DNA of 64,000 nt from Rhodanobacter sp. (GTDB lineage Bacteria > Pseudomonadota > Gammaproteobacteria > Xanthomonadales > Rhodanobacteraceae). Shown here piece by piece: positions 61,734-64,000 of this stretch. The stretch spans positions 248,001 through 312,000 of the forward strand of contig SCRM01000016.1 in NCBI GenBank assembly GCA_004298045.1. The letters run 5' to 3'. Position 1 is the first letter of the stretch. Each line of letters opens with the position of its first letter. A model generated the notes under the pieces. It ran no database searches. It worked only from the letters and a program-made list of their open reading frames with translations, and was not told the DNA's origin. The position numbers and the translations under genes were made by a program.

Positions 61734-64000
61734 CTACAGCACTGGCACCTGTTCCTTGAGTAGCGTATTGAACTCGTCAGGCGGCAACGGCTTGGCAACC
61801 AGGTAGCCCTGGAACGCGTCGCAACCGTGCTGCATCAGGAATCGCTGTTGCGCTTCGGTTTCGACGCCCTCGGCAATCACCTCCAGTCCGAGTCCGCGCC
61901 CCATGCCGATGATGGTCTGCGCCACCATTGCGTCGTTGGCATCTGCCGGCAAACGCAGCACGAACGACTTGTCGATCTTGAGCTGGTCGATCGGCAGCCG
62001 CGAAAGGTACGCCAGCGACGAATAGCCGGTGCCGAAATCGTCGAGCGAGATGCGGATGCCGTGCGAGCGCAACTGCGCGAGCTTCATCGCCGCATCGGCA
62101 AGGTCGCCGAGGATGGCCGACTCGGTGATCTCCAGCTTGAGCCGCGCCGGGTCGGCGCCGGATGCCTTCAGCGCGTCACGCACGCTGGCCACAAAGCCGG
62201 GCTGCGCAAACTGGTGTGCGCTGACATTGGCGGCCAACGACAACATGTTGGTAGCCGGTTCCACCGACCACGCCACCAGCTGCTCGCACGCACGCTGCAG
62301 CACCCACGCGCCGAGCGGCACAATCAGGCCGTTGTCTTCTGCCACCGGAATGAACACATCCGGCAGCACCTGGCTGCCGTCGTGGCGCGTCCAGCGCAAC
62401 AGCGCCTCAGCGCTGACGATGTGACCCTCGCGATCGGCCTGCGGCTGCAAGTACAGCTCCAGCTCATCGTCGACGATCGCCGCGCGCAACTCCTGCACGA
62501 GCTCCTCGCGCTGCGCGAGGTCAGCCAGCATGTCAGGGTCGAAACGCCGCACCTGATCGCGCCCAGCCGCCTTGGCGGCGTACATCGCCAGCTCTGCCTC
62601 GCGCAACACGGTTTCGGCAACGTCTTGCCGCGGTACCAACTCGGTCCAGCCGATGCTGGCCGTGACTGTCGCACCGCGTCCGGGCACCAACGCAAATGGC
62701 TCACGCAATTGCTGGCGAAGGCGCTCGGCATAGTCGACGGCTAGGTCCTTGCGCGCCACCGGCCCCACGTCGCGACCAGGTACGACCATGGTGAACGTGC
62801 CGCCGCCAAAACGGCCAACCATGCAATCGCCATCGGCAAGCACGCGCAAGCGGCGTGCAACCAGCGCCAGCAGGCGGTCGCCCGCGGCGTGGCCACGCAG
62901 GTCATTGATCCGCTTGAAGTGGTCGAGGTCCGCGATCAGCAGCACACCGCCGGTGCCAGCCTCTCCCAGCATGTGCTGCAAGTAGCCAAGCAGGTACTGG
63001 CGATTGGGCAGCTCAGTCAGCGAATCGAAATAGGTCATGCGATCGACGCTGGCATGTGCCTCGCGCTCGCTGGTCAGATCGACCATGGTATACACGTAAT
63101 GGATGAGCTTGCCGGCAGCATCGTGCACGGCGGAAATCGCGGTGCGTACTACGCGTGGCTGACCCTGCTTGACGCGCACCCATTGCTCGCCTTGCCAAAA
63201 GCCGTAGTGGGCAAGCTGCGAACGACGGGCGCTGTCGTCGCCGTGCATGCCCATCGCGCTGGAAGGCATGCCCAGCACTTCGGCCGGAGCAAAACCGGTC
63301 AACCGGGTGAATGCCTGATTGACGCGCTGAATCAGCCCCTGCGCGTCGCTCACCAGCAACGCCTCCTGGGTCTCGAACGCCACTGCTGCCAGTCGCAACT
63401 CGGCCTCGGCGCGTTTGCGCCCGCTGATGTCCTGCGCATACACAATGACAAACTCGGGCTCACCGCTGGCATCGCGCGATGTGGTGCAATCGAGCAACAC
63501 CGGGAACCGGCGCCCATCGCGAGTAATCTGCTCGGTTTCGACCATCATGTGCTGATGGGCGTCGATCATTTTCCGCATGCGCTTGCGCTCTTCGACCAGG
63601 TCAGCGGGATAGAGCGCGTGTACCGACATATTGACCATTTCCTCACTGGTGTAACCGCGCTCCCGCGCAAAACAGGGATTGGCGGCAACAATGCAACGCG
63701 TGCGGGCATCGAAGATCGCAAGGCCAAACCCACCGTGTTCGAACGCGGTGGCCCACAGCCTCAGCTTTACCTCGGTTTCGCGGCGCGCCGTTACATCACG
63801 CGCCGCGCTGAGCACACCGCGGACGGCGCCGTCCGCCTCCAGCAGCGGCGCCGTGATGACCTCGTATTCGCGCGTGCCGCCATCGGCCAGGGGAAACGGG
63901 CATATCGCGCTGCGTTGAACCCCCGAGCGCAGCACCTCGGCATCCATGGTGTGTACGTCAGCCGCGGCGGCATCGCCAAACAGCTGGCTGTCGGTGCGCC
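61734..64000 (-). CDS. PAS-GGDEF-EAL signalling protein (5' end cut off by window)
   Basis: Open to the window edge, at least 754 residues. Order: end of a PAS domain, two PAS domains (FEHGGFGLAIFDARTRCIV... and FETQEALLVSDAQG...), a GGDEF domain and an EAL domain. The GGDEF signature is GRFGGGTFTM, so cyclase activity is unlikely. The EAL domain is complete: SAEALLRW, LEITES, ISLDDFGTGYSSL, LKIDKSFV and IAEGVETEAQ, so it should hydrolyse c-di-GMP. The ATG at 63947 is not the start; the frame stays open upstream. Confidence 0.92.
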   Translation of the reverse strand, partial: RTDSQLFGDAAAADVHTMDAEVLRSGVQRSAICPFPLADGGTREYEVITAPLLEADGAVRGVLSAARDVTARRETEVKLRLWATAFEHGGFGLAIFDARTRCIVAANPCFARERGYTSEEMVNMSVHALYPADLVEERKRMRKMIDAHQHMMVETEQITRDGRRFPVLLDCTTSRDASGEPEFVIVYAQDISGRKRAEAELRLAAVAFETQEALLVSDAQGLIQRVNQAFTRLTGFAPAEVLGMPSSAMGMHGDDSARRSQLAHYGFWQGEQWVRVKQGQPRVVRTAISAVHDAAGKLIHYVYTMVDLTSEREAHASVDRMTYFDSLTELPNRQYLLGYLQHMLGEAGTGGVLLIADLDHFKRINDLRGHAAGDRLLALVARRLRVLADGDCMVGRFGGGTFTMVVPGRDVGPVARKDLAVDYAERLRQQLREPFALVPGRGATVTASIGWTELVPRQDVAETVLREAELAMYAAKAAGRDQVRRFDPDMLADLAQREELVQELRAAIVDDELELYLQPQADREGHIVSAEALLRWTRHDGSQVLPDVFIPVAEDNGLIVPLGAWVLQRACEQLVAWSVEPATNMLSLAANVSAHQFAQPGFVASVRDALKASGADPARLKLEITESAILGDLADAAMKLAQLRSHGIRISLDDFGTGYSSLAYLSRLPIDQLKIDKSFVLRLPADANDAMVAQTIIGMGRGLGLEVIAEGVETEAQQRFLMQHGCDAFQGYLVAKPLPPDEFNTLLKEQVPVL

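Noticed and set aside
1-64000. CRISPR arrays, tRNA or rRNA genes, insertion sequences, prophage
   Set aside because: No spaced repeats, no tRNA-like cloverleaf and no transposase, integrase or phage protein pattern was seen on either strand.

Overview
The window is high-GC DNA that is almost fully coding. It is best read as chromosome of a gammaproteobacterium of the order Xanthomonadales (Lysobacterales), possibly the Rhodanobacteraceae side. This rests on gene order and content: a pyrH-frr-uppS-cdsA-rseP-bamA-lpxD-fabZ-lpxA-lpxB-rnhB-dnaE-accA series, a fused aspartokinase/diaminopimelate decarboxylase, a MurL/MurD2 pair, an H-NS protein of the xanthomonad type and an Oar-like TonB-dependent receptor. 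The family assignment is inference. No tRNA, rRNA, CRISPR array, transposase or prophage was seen.

Layout. 1-5865 (minus): a truncated Oar-like receptor, an OlsF-like double acyltransferase, a MarC-family membrane protein, and a short-chain dehydrogenase overlapping a monothiol glutaredoxin. 5960-23324 (plus): sodB with a strong terminator, then the envelope/replication series from pyrH to accA, with many stop/start overlaps. 23364-27225 (plus): NYN-LOTUS protein, tilS, a secreted protein, xseB, ispA. 27242-33252: a small membrane protein and pmbA (minus), yjgA (plus), then mutT, folA, thyA, rimI, holD-like and pssA (all minus). 33560-36344 (plus): a DUF4124 protein, proS and hns. 36407-45130 (minus): thrE-nfeD-qmcA, murD2-murL-DUF559 and the lysC-lysA fusion. 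45783-48583 (plus): a two-gene molybdenum-hydroxylase-like operon. 48636-53481 (minus): the prkA-yeaH-spoVR stress operon. 53717-64000: a proline/alanine-rich membrane protein, a SET-domain methyltransferase, a lipoprotein, an acyl-CoA dehydrogenase, a lipoprotein hydrolase, a DUF4105 protein, and a truncated PAS-GGDEF-EAL signalling protein.

Much of the window builds the cell envelope: lipid A (lpxD, lpxA, lpxB), fatty acids (fabZ, accA), phospholipid (cdsA, pssA, perhaps ornithine lipid), undecaprenyl carrier (uppS, with ispA further along), outer-membrane assembly (bamA) and peptidoglycan precursors (murL, murD2, with lysC-lysA at the lysine/DAP branch). Replication and nucleotide genes are interleaved (dnaE, holD-like, rnhB, pyrH, thyA, folA, mutT).

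The strongest unusual signal is the operon at 45783-48583. It has the architecture of an isoquinoline 1-oxidoreductase/xanthine dehydrogenase-type molybdoenzyme. However, its small subunit has lost all four cysteines of the plant-type [2Fe-2S] cluster at exactly conserved spacing, and its large subunit has phenylalanine where the family has its catalytic glutamate. Other points of note are the MurL/MurD2 route to D-glutamate in peptidoglycan, the absence of dxr and dxs from their usual neighbourhoods, a CEFS variant glutaredoxin, a GGDEF domain reduced to GGGTF next to an intact EAL domain, and several hairpins over start or stop codons.
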